Source of the DNA: Salvelinus alpinus
Lineage: Eukaryota > Chordata > Actinopteri > Salmoniformes > Salmonidae
Length of the DNA stretch: 64,000 bases
Direction of reading: 5' to 3'
Assembly (NCBI RefSeq): GCF_045679555.1
Contig: NC_092098.1
Span: 19,622,038 to 19,686,037, forward strand
The notes below the pieces were generated by a model. The model did not search any database. It was given only the letters and a program-made list of their open reading frames with translations, and had not been told where the DNA came from. The first letter of the stretch is position 1, and every line of letters begins with the position of its first letter. Of the stretch, positions 1 through 11,111 are shown in pieces. The translations under genes and the position numbers were made by a program.

Positions 1-139
1 TAAACCTAGCCCTTCCGTTATTGCTTGAATCTAATCCTCTAAAGAGCTAACAAAAAGACAGATCCTCCAAAGCTTGTGCTGTGTCACTGCATTAATCTCC
101 CCAGTGCACCCCAATACTCCTTAATATAGTGTTGTATTA

Positions 140-356
140 CCGGTACTATACTTGAGGACATTTTGTGGACCAGCAATTGTATCCCTTTCAAAATCCTATT
201 TCTAACCCCAAACCTTAACTCTAAATATAACCCTAAAATAGCCTTTATCATTTTTAGGACCAGTGAAATGTCCTCACTTGTCTGAATTTTCCTTGGTTTA
301 CTATTCTTGTGTGGAAATTTGGACCTCAAGTATAGTAAAACACACACACACACACA
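140..356. repeat. short inverted-terminal-repeat element (MITE-like)
   Basis: A perfect 14-bp inverted pair, TACTATACTTGAGG at 144-157 and its complement at 324-337, bounds about 190 bp. The interior carries CCTAA-type short repeats near 210-240 and a (CA)n run follows at 339-356. The layout resembles a widespread teleost non-autonomous DNA element, recognised by pattern only. No coding capacity is seen. Confidence 0.6.
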
Positions 357-905
357 ATACCAGAATTTTTACTTCGACACAGATGCCAGTTTTGGGATCA
401 CTATACTCAAAATCAAAACGATAAAACAGCAAATAAAGAAAGCGTGGAGGACCAATTTTTGTTTTCGCTCTCAAAATCATATTTTTTTTTACAAAATTGG
501 ATGTTAAGTCTACAACAATACTTAACCCATATCAGGAGAACACTTTTGAGGTCTGGGAAAAAAAATCTAGGAAATGTTGATTTGAGTTCATTTAACCTTG
601 AATTAAAGTGTGCATACACCTAGCACTGTTTGGTTAGCGGCATTTGCAAAACAAATGCCCACTGGAGTTATGCAAATAATCATGATCCTTACAGGTAGGC
701 ATAGGCTACTTTGTACTTAACTTTTAATTGAGGTCTTTGGGAAAGCCTTTCCATTGCCTACTTATCACTGATGCATTCCATTCATGTCTTTTGATAAGCT
801 TGGAAAAATAATTTCAAAAATGTTCTAATAAGTCCAAAACATTTAGTTGATTTCCAAACGTGTGACGAATGTTACTTTCGGTTCTTCTAATACCGGACCG
901 TTTTT
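357..905. other. unrecognised AT-rich noncoding DNA
   Basis: No reading frame resembles a known protein and no terminal repeats or target duplications were found. It separates the 5' MITE from the ACTTAAGT-type repeat. Confidence 0.4.
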
Positions 906-1106
906 CATGTTATAGTATCGAAAAAGTACCCAATCGTCATACTTGAGTAAAACTAAAGATACTCTAGTCATTTTCTATTAAAGTAAAAGTCACCCAGTAA
1001 AATACCACTTGAGTAAAAGTCTAAAAGTATTTGATTTTACATATATGTAAGTATCAAAAGTAGATGTAATTGCTAAAATATACTTAAGTATCAAAAGTAA
1101 AAGTAT
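906..1106 (-). repeat. ACTTAAGTA/AAAAGTA-rich interspersed repeat, partial
   Basis: The segment is built from motifs such as AAGTACCCAAT, CACCCAGTAAAATAC and AAGTATCAAAAGTAAAAGTATA-like blocks. The same blocks occur in reverse complement and in the same order at about 57140-57285. It is therefore one family in opposite orientation at the two ends of the window. The right side is cut by the TA insertion of the outer Tc1 element. Confidence 0.65.
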
Positions 1107-1442
1107 ACAGTGCCTTCAAAGTATTCACACCAACTGACTTGTCCATATTTTGTTGTGTTAAAGCCTGAATTTCAAATGGATTCAATTGAGAGTGTGTGTC
1201 ACTGGCCCACACACAAGTCAAAGTGGAATTATGTTTTTAGAAATGTTTAGAAAACAATATAAAAATGTAACTGAAATATCTTGAGTCAATAAGTATTCAA
1301 CCCCTTTGTTATGGCAAGCCAAGTTCTGGAATAAAAATGTGATTAACAAGTCACATACTAGGTTGCATGGACTCACTGTGTGCAATAACAGTGTTTAAAA
1401 TGATCTTTTTGATGACTACTTCATCTTTGTACACCACACATA

Positions 1443-2951
1443 GTGCATTCGGAAAGTATTCAGACCCTTTCACTTTTTCCACGTTACAGCCTTATTCTAA
1501 AATTGATGAAATACATGTTTTTTCCTCAATCTACACACAATACGCCATAATGACAAAGCGAAAACGGGTTTAAAAAACAGAAATACCTTATTTACATAAG
1601 TATTCAGATCCTTTGCTATGAGACTCGAAATTGAGCTCAGGTGCATCTTGTTTCCATTGATCATCCTTGAGCTGTTTCTACAACTTGATTGGAATCCACC
1701 TGTGGTAAATTCAATATATATTGGACATGATTTGGAATTGTCAGAGCAAAAACCAAGCCATTGGGTCAAAGGAACTGTCTGTAGAGCTCCGAGACAGGAT
1801 TGTGTCGAGGCACAGATCTGGGGAAGGGTACAAAAACATTTCTGCAGCATTGAAGGTCCCCAAGAACACAGTGGCCTCCATCATTCTTAAATGGAAGAAG
1901 TTTGGAACCACCAAGACTCTTCTTAGAGCTGGCCGCCCACCTAAACTGAGCAATGGGGGGAGAAGGGCCTTGGTCAGGGAGGTGACCAAGAACCTGATGG
2001 TCACTCTGACAGAGCTCTAGAGTTCCTCTGTAGAGATAGGAGAACCTTCCAGAAGGACAACCATCTTTGCGGCACTCCACAAATCAGGTCTTTATGGTAG
2101 AGTGGCCAGACGGAAGCCACTCCTCAGTAAAAGACACATGAATACCCGCTTGGAGTTTGCCAAAGGGCACCTAAAGGACTCTCAGACCATGAGAAACAAT
2201 ATTCTCTGGTCTGATGAAACCAAGATTGAACTCTTTGGCCTGAATGCCAAGCGCCACGTCCGGAGAAAACCTGACACCATCCCTACGGTGAAGCATGGTG
2301 GTGACAGCATCAAGCGGTGGGGATGTTTTTCAGTGGCAGGAACTGGGAGACTAGTCAGGATCAAGGGAAATATGAACGAAGCTAAGTATAGAGAGATCCT
2401 TGATGAAAACCTGTTCCAGAGCGCTCAGCACCTCAGACAGGGGCGAAGGTTGACCTTCCAACAGGACAACAACCCTAAGTACACAGCCAAGACAATGCAC
2501 GAGTGGCTTCGGGACAAGTCTCAATGTCCTTGAGTGGCTCAGCCAGAGCCCGGACTTGAACCTGACGAACATCTCTGGAGAGACCTGAAAATAGCTGTGC
2601 AGCAACGCTCCCCATCCAACCTGAGTGAGCTTGAGAGGATCTGCAGAGAAGAATGGGAGAAATTTCCCAAATACAGGTGTGACAAGCTTGTAGTCATACC
2701 CAAGAAGACTCAAGGTTGTAATCGCTGCCAAAGGTGTTTCAACAAAGTACTGAGTAAAGGGTCTGAATACTTTTGTGAATGTATATTTACATTTTTTTTT
2801 AATTATACATTTGCAAAAATTTCAATTTTTATCAATATGGGGTATTGTGTGTAAGATGAGGGGGAAACAAATGAATACATTTTAGAACAAGGCTGTAACG
2901 TAACGAAATGTGGAAAAAGTCAAGGGGTCTGAATACTTAACGAATCCACTG
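1443..2951 (+). mobile_element. Tc1-like transposon nested at a TA of the outer element
   Basis: The left end reads GTGCATTCGGAAAGTATTCAG and the right end CTGAATACTTAACGAATCCAC, which are inverted repeats. TA is present at 1441-1442 and 2952-2953, and the outer element resumes after it with CCTCAGTCGAGCAGTG. The outermost two bases (CA) expected at the left end appear to be lost. The length of about 1.5 kb is near full size for a fish Tc1 element. It carries a broken transposase gene. Confidence 0.85.
1721..2854 (+). pseudogene. Tc1/mariner-type transposase, decayed
   Basis: This would be the DDE transposase that cuts at the terminal repeats and inserts at TA. The N-terminal DNA-binding part is readable at 1721-2020 (LSVELRDRIVSRHRSGEGY, then a GRPPK-type hook). 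The catalytic part follows in the same frame at 2102-2533 with WSDETK (first Asp) and QQDNNPKYTAK (second Asp). Close to the third acidic residue (EHLWRDLK, about 2567-2590) the frame is disturbed: small losses near 2523 and 2561 scramble about 13 codons and create a TGA at 2531-2533. A stop at 2018-2020 also separates the two halves. It is non-functional. Confidence 0.8.
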
Positions 2952-3540
2952 TAAAATTACCCTCAGTCGAGCAGTGAATTTCAAACACAGATTCAAACAC
3001 CAAGACCTGGGAGGTTTTCCAATGCCTCGCATTGAATATCCCTTTGAGCATGGTGAAAAACACTTTGAATGGTGTATCAATACACCCAGTCACTACAAAG
3101 ATACAAGTGTCCTTCCTAACTCAGTTGCCAAAGAGGAAGGAAACCGCTCAGAGATTTCACCATGAGGCCAATGATGACTTTAAAACAGTTACAGAGTTTA
3201 ATGGCTGTGACAGAAGAAAACTGAGGATGGATCAACAACATTGTAGTTACTCCACTAATTGACAGAGTGAAGGAAGCCTGTAGAGAACAAAAATATTCTA
3301 AACCATGCATCCTGTTTGCAATAAGGCAATAAGGCAATAAGTAAAACTGAAAAAAATGTGGCAAAGAAATGAACTTTGTCTAAAAGTTAAATTTGTGTTG
3401 TGTTGGCAAATCCAACAACACATCAATGAGTACCACTCTTCATAATTTCAAGCACGGACTAAGGAGTTCTTAGAAAACCTGGTTCAGTCTGCTTTCCAAC
3501 AGACAAATTCACCTTTCAGCAGGACAATAACCTAAAATAC

Positions 3541-4464
3541 AAAAAAAAAAGTATGTGAACCCTTTGGAATTACCTGGATTTCTGCATACATTTTACATAA
3601 CATTTTATCTGATCTTGATCTAAGTCACAACAATAGACAAACACAGTGTGCTATATATATATATTGAATACATCATTTAAACATTCACAGTGCTGCACGT
3701 CGGAAGTTTGCAAAAGTGTACCTGGATGGCAAAATATTCTGTGGACAGATGAAACTAAAGTTGTGTTGTTTGGAAGGAACACACAACACTATGTGACGAG
3801 AAAAAAGGCACAGCACAACAACGTCATCACGCTTTGGGGCTGCTTTGCTGCCTCAGGGCATGGACAGCTTGCTATCATCGACGGAAAAATGAATTCCCAA
3901 GTTTATCAAGACATTTTGCAGGAGAATGTAAGGCTATCTGTCCGCCAATTGAAGCTCAACAGACGTTAGGTGATGCAACAGGACAACAACTCAAAAGAAA
4001 AGTAAATAAACAACAGAATGGCTTGAACAGAAGAAAATATGCCTTCTGGAGTGGCCCAGTCCGTCCTGACCTCAACCCGATTGAGATGCTGTAGAATGAC
4101 CTCAAGAGAGCAATTCACACCAGATCTCCCAAGAACATTGTGGAACTGAAACAGTTTTGTAAATGGGAATGGTCCAAAATTCCTCCTGACCGTTGTGCAG
4201 GTCTGATCCGCAACTACAGAAAACGTTTGGTTGAGGTTATTGCTACCAAAGGAGGGTCAACCTGTTATTAAATCCAAGGGTTCACATATTTTTTCCAATC
4301 TGCACTGAGAACGTTTACACGGTATGTTCAATAAAGATGTAAAATGATAATTGTTTGTGTGTTATTAGTTTAAGCAGACTGTATTTGTCTATTGTTGTGA
4401 CAGATGAAGATCAGATACAAATCTAGGTCATTCTAAAGGGTTCACATACCTTTTCTTCCCACTG
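3541..4464 (+). mobile_element. second nested Tc1-like transposon, internally deleted
   Basis: It starts after an A-run with AAAGTATGTGAACCCTTTGG and ends with GGGTTCACATACCTTTTCTT then CCCACTG followed by TA at 4465-4466. These ends are complementary. The outer Tc1 resumes at once with ACACTGGAGTTGCTTACC, which shows insertion into that element. The termini differ from those at 1443-2951, so this is a separate Tc1 subfamily. Confidence 0.75.
3646..4271 (+). pseudogene. Tc1-type transposase fragment, C-terminal half
   Basis: The catalytic domain is recognisable by ILWTDETKVVLFGRNTQHY (first Asp), then WGCFAASGHGQLAIIDGKM, a displaced QQDNNS (second Asp) near 3973, and RPDLNPIEML (third acidic residue) near 4065-4094. 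A stop follows NRR at about 3967, the frame changes, and the conserved Trp after EML is a stop codon. Only about 210 codons remain and the N-terminal helix-turn-helix region is missing. Non-functional. Confidence 0.75.
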
Positions 4465-4896
4465 TACACTGGAGTTGCTTACCAAGACGACATTTAAATG
4501 TTCCTGAGTGGCCTAGTTACAGTTTTGACTTAAATCAGCTTGAAAAGCTATGGCAAGACTTAAAAATGATCAACTTGACAGAGCTTGAAGAATTTTAAAG
4601 AGAATAATGTGCAAATATTGTACAATCCAGGTGTGCAAAGCTCTTAGGGACTTACCCAGAAAGACTCAGTTGTAATCGCACCCAGAGGTAATTCTAACAT
4701 GTGTTGACTCACGGGGTGTGAATACTAATGTATATTAGATACTTCTGTATTTCATTTTCAATAAATTAGCAAAAATGTCTAAAAACATGTTTTCACTTTG
4801 TCATTATGGGGTTTTGTGTGTATAATCCATTTTGAATTCAGGATGTATCACAAAATGTGGAATAAGCCGAGTGAATACTTTCTGAAGGTACTAGTA

Positions 4897-5565
4897 CCGA
4901 ATCGATGTGCAGGGGTACGAGGTAATTGAGGTAACTATGTACATATCGGTAGGGGTAAAGTGACTAGGCAACAGGATAGATAGACTGAGCTGTAGCAGCA
5001 GCGCATGTGGTGAATGTGAAAGCATATGTGTGTGTGGCGTCAGTATGCATGTGTGGGCATTTTGTGTGTGTGCGGGCGCATGAAGTGAGTGTGTGTTGGG
5101 GTGTCAGTGTGTGGGTAGAGTCCAGTGTGTGCATAGAGTGAGTGCAAGAGAGTTTATTTTTAACTAAGGTCAACGCAGGTAGCCCAGGTAGCCATTTGAT
5201 GATCTATTTAGCAGTCTTGGTTAGCAGTCTTATGGCTTGGGGGTAGAAGCTGTTCAGGATCCTGTTGGTGCACTGGTACCGCTTGCAATGCGGTAGCAGA
5301 GAACACTCTATGGCTTGGGTGGCTGAGTCAGAATATTTTTTAGGCCTTCCTCTGACACCGCCTGGTATAGAGGTCCTGGATGGCAGGGAGCTTGGCCCCA
5401 GTGATATACTGGGTCGGACTCACAACCCTCTGTAGCGCCTTGTGGTTGGGTGACTTGCAGTTGTCGTACCAAGCGGTGATGCAGCCAGTCAAGGTTCCTC
5501 AATGGGGGAGGAGCAGACGGCGAGAACAGAGAGGAGAAAAACGCAAGGAAATCAAAAGATAGAAG
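4897..5565 (-). mobile_element. LINE (family B) 3' end, antisense, 5' truncated
   Basis: Read on the minus strand, the frame around 5308-5500 contains ALQRVV, QYITGAKLPAIQDLYTRR and related residues, typical of the C-terminal tail of a fish CR1/L2/Rex-type LINE ORF2. It is followed downstream by the 3' UTR. The UTR block with CCTCAATTACCTCG-like sequence reappears in plus orientation at about 42990-43200, so it is the same family as LINE B. The left edge abuts the Tc1 right end. Confidence 0.7.
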
Positions 5566-6027
5566 TGGCAGCTGTACAGATAACTCATCCAAAGGGCTTT
5601 GACAACTTGAACATGTCAGAAAGCCAACACAATATGATGCTCCGTCACCTTATTAATTCAGCCACGTACTTAGATAACTAGTAAATTAAACTTAGGGGTC
5701 ACGGTAACACTGAAATCTTTATCATTTCTAATCCATAAGAAATATCTTGCTGCGTTTTGTAAAAGCAGATCAAAAATGATTTCATTTTGTAATTTCTGCT
5801 CGGCATCAGACTCATTTTGTGCTTCAGTTGCACTTCTCCACTCAGATGAGAATTCACAAACGGGCATTCTATCAGCAGAGTGCTCTGACTGATGTGTAGC
5901 TACTTTTCTCCTGTACTTTACTTGGTGTAGCCAGCCTATTTTTCTCCTGTAAAATGCAAAATTACCTTCCTTTTTTTTTTAAACATTAGGAAATGTTGCT
6001 GGCTGTATTTCTATGATAAACAGAAAT
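5566..6027. other. unrecognised noncoding DNA
   Basis: No coding frame, terminal repeat or target duplication was recognised. A short poly-T run sits at about 5970-5981. Confidence 0.35.
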
Positions 6028-6187
6028 ATTTACATTTACATTTAAGTCATTTAGCTGACGCTCTTAACCAGAGCGACTTACAAATTGGAAAGTTCATACA
6101 TATTCATCCTGGTCCCCCCGTGGGGAATGAACCCACAACCCTGGCGTTGCAAGCGCCATGCTCTACCAACTGAGCCACACGGGACCA
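6028..6187 (-). mobile_element. tRNA-Ala(UGC)-derived SINE
   Basis: The minus strand starts with a tRNA-like head at about 6187-6110: acceptor TCCCGTG, D-arm GCTCAGTTGGTAGAGC (a good A box), a 7-base anticodon loop CTTGCAA with anticodon TGC, and a T-arm GTGGGTTCATTCCCCAC (B box). The tail GTCGCTCTGGTTAAGAGCG, then TCAGCTAAATGAC and an ATGTAAATGTAAA repeat, follows the head. That tail is a widespread fish LINE-derived SINE tail. It is a retroposon, not a tRNA gene. Confidence 0.8.
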
Positions 6188-6189
6188 CA

Positions 6190-6740
6190 TATGATGGCCA
6201 TGCATAGTTTTTGCAAAAAGTACCTTGCTTTTACATTGTAAGCTCATTTTGCCATATTGTGTGGCTGCCAGGCAAATAGCGTTCCACTTCTGTTGTCAAA
6301 TTAAGCTATTTTCTAACTAAATGTGTAGCACAAATGTATTTTCTGTGAAAGAAAACTATAGTTGCAAATCACTGATCACGCTATTGAAGCAAAAATGAAC
6401 ACACTTGACTTTCAATATAAAACGTGACCCGTCAATACACAGCTGGACTCACCTGCTCATGCTTTCTCCAGTTGTGCTATTTACAAACACACATGTGATT
6501 GGCTCAACTGTTCTGGGGAACTACGGTAAGTTTCGTAATGTAAAATAATGTGACAGGTGAAATGAAGAACGCAATCTGATTTATCTTCTAACAAGTTGCA
6601 CAAGTTGACTGCAGGTATTTACTTAAAAAGTAGCTACAAATACTAAAATGAAAAACTTCAAATAAATAGTTTCAACAGTATTGACGGTATTGAAAAACCA
6701 TCCCGTGATGATTTCCAAATAGCCTGGTATACAGTTATGA
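6190..6740. repeat. probable 3' part of a hAT-like DNA element
   Basis: The stretch ends in TATTGAAAAACCATCCCGTG and GATTTCCAAATAGCCTGGTATAC. The GGTATAC terminus is complementary to the GGTATACCG start of the element at about 60030. I recognise both as ends of a salmonid hAT-like element, but this assignment rests on recall, and no target duplication is visible here. Confidence 0.4.
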
Positions 6741-6839
6741 CAAACTTAGCGGGAGTGTTTTTTGTGCTCTCCTGCCAACTTTGGCTACATTTATTTTAAT
6801 CTCTTATTTTAAATCCTCGTAACACAAACAGCAATTTTC

Positions 6840-7697
6840 TTGGACAATTTCAGGGCTTATAGTGGACGCGCTTTGTGACTTTGGAATTGTTTACCAAACG
6901 CGCTAACCAAAGTAGCTAATTGGAATAAATAACGGACATTATCGAACAAATCAAGCATTTATTGTGGACCTGGGATTCCTGGGAGTGCATTCTTATGAAG
7001 ATCATGAAAGGGAATATTTATCATGTAATTTCTGGTTTCTGTTGACTCCAACATGGCGGCTAATTTGACTCTTGTTCTGAGCTCCGTCTCAGATTATTGC
7101 ATGGTTTGCTTTTTCCGTAACGTTTTTTTAAAATCTGACACAGCGGTTGCATTAAGGAGAGGTATATCTATAATTCCATGTGTATAACTTGTATTATCAT
7201 CTACATTTATGATGAGTATTTCTGTTGAAACGATGTGGCTATGCACTATCACTGGATGTTTTTGGAACTAGTGAATGTAACGCGCCAATGTAAACTCTGA
7301 TTTTTTTATAAGAACTTTATCAAACAAAACATGCATGTATTGTGTAACATGAAGTCCTATCAGTGTCATCTGATGAAGATCATCAAAGGTTAGTGATTCA
7401 TTTTAGCTATATTTCTGCTTTTTGTGACTGCTATCTTTCGCTGGAAAAATGGCTGGGCTTATTGTGGTTTGGTGTGACCTAACATAATCGTTTGTAGTGC
7501 TTTCGCTGAAAAGCATATTTGAAATCGGACACTTTGGTGGGATTAACAACAAGATTACCTTTAAAATGGTATAAGAAACATGTATGTCTGAGGAATTTTA
7601 ATTATGAGATTTCTGTTGTTTTGAATTTGGCGCCCTGTACTTTCACTGGCTGTTGTCATATCATCCCGTTACCGGGATTGCAGCCATAAGAAGTTAA
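6840..7697 (+). repeat. TTAA-flanked non-autonomous element, 5' truncated
   Basis: The right end is CCGGGATTGCAGCCATAAGAAG followed by TTAA at 7694-7697. Internal landmarks are TGATGAAGATCATCAAAGG, GACTCCAACATGGCGG and AATCGGACACTTTGG. The same landmarks occur in reverse complement in the next element and in plus orientation at 11112-12996. TTAA targets and lack of coding capacity suggest a piggyBac-type non-autonomous family; this is inference. The left boundary is approximate. Confidence 0.6.
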
Positions 7698-9119
7698 CCT
7701 TTCTAGGACACACGTTCCGCTAGCGGAACCCCCCCCAACATTCCGCTGAAAAGGCAGCGCGGGAAATTCCAAAATATTTTTGGGAAATATTTCACTTTCA
7801 CACATTAACAAGTCCAATACAGCAAATGAAAGATAAACATTGTGTTGATCTACCCATCGTGTCCGATTTTTTAAATGTTTTACAGCGAAAACACAACATA
7901 TATTTATGTTAGATCACCACCAAATCCAAAAAACACAGCCATTTTTCCCAGCCAAAGATAGTCACACAAAAGCAGAAAGAGATAAAATTACTCACTAACC
8001 TTTGATAATCTTCATCAGATGACACTCATAGGACATCATGTTACACAATACATTTATGTTTTGTTTGATAATGTGCATATTTATATCCACAAATCTCGGT
8101 TTACATTGGCGCCATGTTCAGAAAAGCCTCCAAAATATCCGGAGTAATTACAGAGAGCCACGTCAAATAACAGAAATACTCATCATAAACTTTGATATAA
8201 GATACATGTTTTACATATAATTAAAGATACACGTGTTCTTAATGCAACCGCTGTGTCAGATTCTTAAAAAAACTTTAGGAAAAAGCATGCCATGCAATAA
8301 TCTGAGACGGCGCTCAGAAATACACTACATTTCTCCGCCATGTTGGAGTCAACAAAAATACGAAATTACATCATAAATATTCCCTTACCTTTGATGATCT
8401 TTCATCAGAATGCAGTGCCAGGAATCTTAGTTCCACAACAAATCGTTGTTTTGTTCAATAATGTCCATTACTAGTGTCCAATTAGCAACTTTTGCTAGCA
8501 CGTTTAGTTCACATGTCCAAACGCTGGCGCCGGTCCAGGCGAACTCGGACGAAAACTTCAAAAAGTTATATTCCAGGTCGAATAAACGGGTCAAATTAAG
8601 TAGAGAATCAATCTTCAGGATGTTGTTATCATATATATCCAATAACGTTCCAACCGGAGCATACGTTTTTGTCTACAGAGTAATGGAACACATGGCCATA
8701 TCATGACTAGCGCGCGTGACCAGGAACTAGCATTCTGCCAGACCACTGACTCAAATAGCTGCCATCCGGCCCCACATCACACTAGAGGCTTCATTCCACG
8801 TTCTACTGACTGTTGACATCTAGTGGAAGGCGTAGGAAGTGCGAACAGATCCATATCTTACTGGGAATTGAATAGGCGATGACTTTAACATCAACCAGCC
8901 CCAGAATTTCCACTTCCTGTTTGGAAGTTTGCCTGCCATATGAGTTCTGTTATACTCAGAGACATAATTCAAACCGTTTTAGAAACTTCAGAGTGTTTTC
9001 TATCCAATAGTAATAATAATATGCATATATTAGCATCTGGGACAGAGTAGGAGGCAGTTCACTATGGGCACCAATTCATCCAAAAGTGAAAATGCTGCCC
9101 CCTATCCCTAAAAAGTTAA
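7694..9119 (-). repeat. TTAA-flanked non-autonomous element, full length, inverted copy
   Basis: TTAA lies at both ends (7694-7697 and 9116-9119), with near-complementary termini CCTTTCTAGG and CCCTAAAAAG. A perfect 16-bp palindrome GTTCCGCTAGCGGAAC sits at 7714-7729. The body is the reverse complement of the family seen at 6840-7697 (for example CTTTGATAATCTTCATCAGA at about 8001). Length is about 1.4 kb. Small frames inside resemble nothing known. Confidence 0.7.
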
Positions 9120-9384
9120 TGGATCAGTCGTCCACCAGCGTATACTTTACGATTAAGGGGAGGTGGGAGGGGAAGCGTTGGGTGTCTTGGTTAGGGAATT
9201 AGGGGAATGTGGTTCAGTGTTTTACTGTTAGGATAGATTTGTTTGTTTCAACAGATCTTTACATATTTTCCTCACAAAAAAAATGCTCACGCGATGCTAA
9301 ACATATTTAGATATGCCCTTATGCTATAGCTTATTCCATGTTTACATATTTGGTTAAATGACATCAAATGCAAAACTTAAATTT

Positions 9385-11111
9385 ACTTAGTGGAATGTCC
9401 GTAGAGTTGGTAAACTATCCAAGCTTAAAACAGGTTATTACTAGGCCTAAACAACTCTATTCAACTTCCTACAAGAAACTCACTTGTTGAAAGATGAGCT
9501 ACTTAAAGTACGCAGGAGATGGCAAGAGCAAGTAATGGCATCCTGTTTCTCCTCTCATTCTCGTGGTGTTATGGTTTTAAATTCACAAATGAGTTCCGTT
9601 TCAAGTGGATAATATTATAACTGATACAGCTGGTGGATACATCTTGATACAGGGAACTCTTTCGAATGAGCGCATTAATCTGGTTAATGTTTATGGTCCT
9701 AATGATGATATAATCCAAAATTCTTTGAGAATGTATTTCTATTGATAGGACTTTACCAGGAAGGGAGGCTAATGGCAGGGGATTTTAATTGCACTCTTGA
9801 TCCTCATCTAGATCGCTCCTCTGGTTTAGACACTTCCCAGAAAGTGTATAAATAAATTACAGCATTTCATTAAGGACTTAAATCTATGTGATCATTGGAG
9901 GACTCAGAACCCGAGTAAAAGGGAGTATTCGCGTTAATCGTCGACATTTAAATCATATTCTCATAGAGTACTTTTTAGTTTTTTGCTTATTGCTTCCCAA
10001 TGTAGCAGGACGTGGAAAATATAGTATTGTTCTGAGTGACCGTTCCATTATTCTATAGGGATACAAAACTAGTAAAAGGATACTCTAGATGGCTTTTGCA
10101 TTTATTTTACATTGAACACTGACCAAACGGCAGCGAGTACCAGAAGGGAGCCTTTCAAAGCATATATTTGGGGGCAAATGATACGTTTTACCAGTTTCAA
10201 ATCAAATCAATTAAATCTGAAAATGAGAGAGATGGACAGCAAAATCAGAGAATTGGAGAGGGAAGCTTTTTTGGAATACTCAGTAGAAGTAAACCAATAA
10301 GTATTAGCTCTTAAAGCTCAGTATGAAGAACTTTCCACCTCAATGGCTGCAAACAGCTTAATGAGGCTGAAACAGTCCTTCTATAACCAAGGTGAAAAAC
10401 CTGCTAAATTGCCGGCTTGGCGCATTAAGAAGTTAAATTCAGACAATTTATGAATTGCATTAATAGCTCTAAGGACAATTATCAATGGATCCTGTAGAAA
10501 TAAACCACACATTTTCTTTGTACTACAACACACTTTACAACTCTGAATCTCCTGAGAACTTAACTAATCATTTTTGGATGGTCTTGATTCTCCCTCTATT
10601 TCAGAAGATGCAGAATTTGAATGCAGAATCCCATTCTGGAAAAGGAATTGGATGGTGTTGCAATTTCTGATGCTATTTTCAATATGAAGGGAGGTGAAGA
10701 GGCAGGTCCAGATGGGCTCCCAATAGATGTTTAAGGAAAAACCTCTAGGGCCACTTTTGGATATGTATGCTGAATCCTTTCATCAAGGTTGTTTCCCCTC
10801 TGTAAGGAGTGCTTTAATCACTCTTATTCTGAAGCCTGATAAATCCCCAACAAAATGGGAACGTTACAGACCGATATCTCTTCTGAACTCGGACAAAAAA
10901 CATGTTGGTGAAGTCTTAGCCAGGAGATTGGATTGAGTTCTCCCATATCTAATACACGAAGACCAAAAATGCTTAATGAAAAACAAAGATTTACACAATA
11001 TGAGGAGAGTACTAAACATAGTGCACGTGTGAAAGGTCCCCTGATACTGCCATACTCTCACTTGATGCAGAGAAGGCATTCGATACAGTTGAGTGGTCTT
11101 TTTTTAAGTGC
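9385..11111 (+). pseudogene. L1-like ORF2: endonuclease and first half of reverse transcriptase
   Basis: The translation in shifting frames gives an apurinic endonuclease domain (INLVNVYGPNDD near 9680, then a GDFNCTLDPHLD block at about 9775-9815). A coiled linker follows (MREMDSKIRELEREAFLEY at about 10220-10280). The start of the reverse transcriptase comes next, with PDKSPTKWERYRPISLLN near 10840-10890 and LSLDAEKAFDTVEWSFF near 11050-11105. Multiple stops and frameshifts break it. ORF2 would supply the nicking and copying enzyme for target-primed reverse transcription. Confidence 0.7.

Larger units (their letters stand above)
1107..4894 (+). mobile_element. Tc1-like transposon (outer host of a nest)
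   Basis: The left end CAGTGCCTTCAAAGTATTCAC and the right end GTGAATACTTTCTGAAGGTACT form imperfect inverted terminal repeats. TA dinucleotides flank them at 1105-1106 and 4895-4896, the Tc1/mariner target. Its own sequence is now in three blocks (1107-1440, 2954-3540, 4467-4894) separated by two younger Tc1-like elements. Internal parts are missing and no transposase frame survives, so it is a dead copy. Confidence 0.8.

Noticed and set aside
4964-5173. Frame with repeated Thr-His codons
   Set aside because: It translates a GTGTGT-rich low-complexity part of the LINE B 3' UTR.
6110-6186. tRNA-Ala gene on the minus strand
   Set aside because: The tRNA-like part is followed immediately by a SINE body and tail, and mismatches are present in the acceptor stem.
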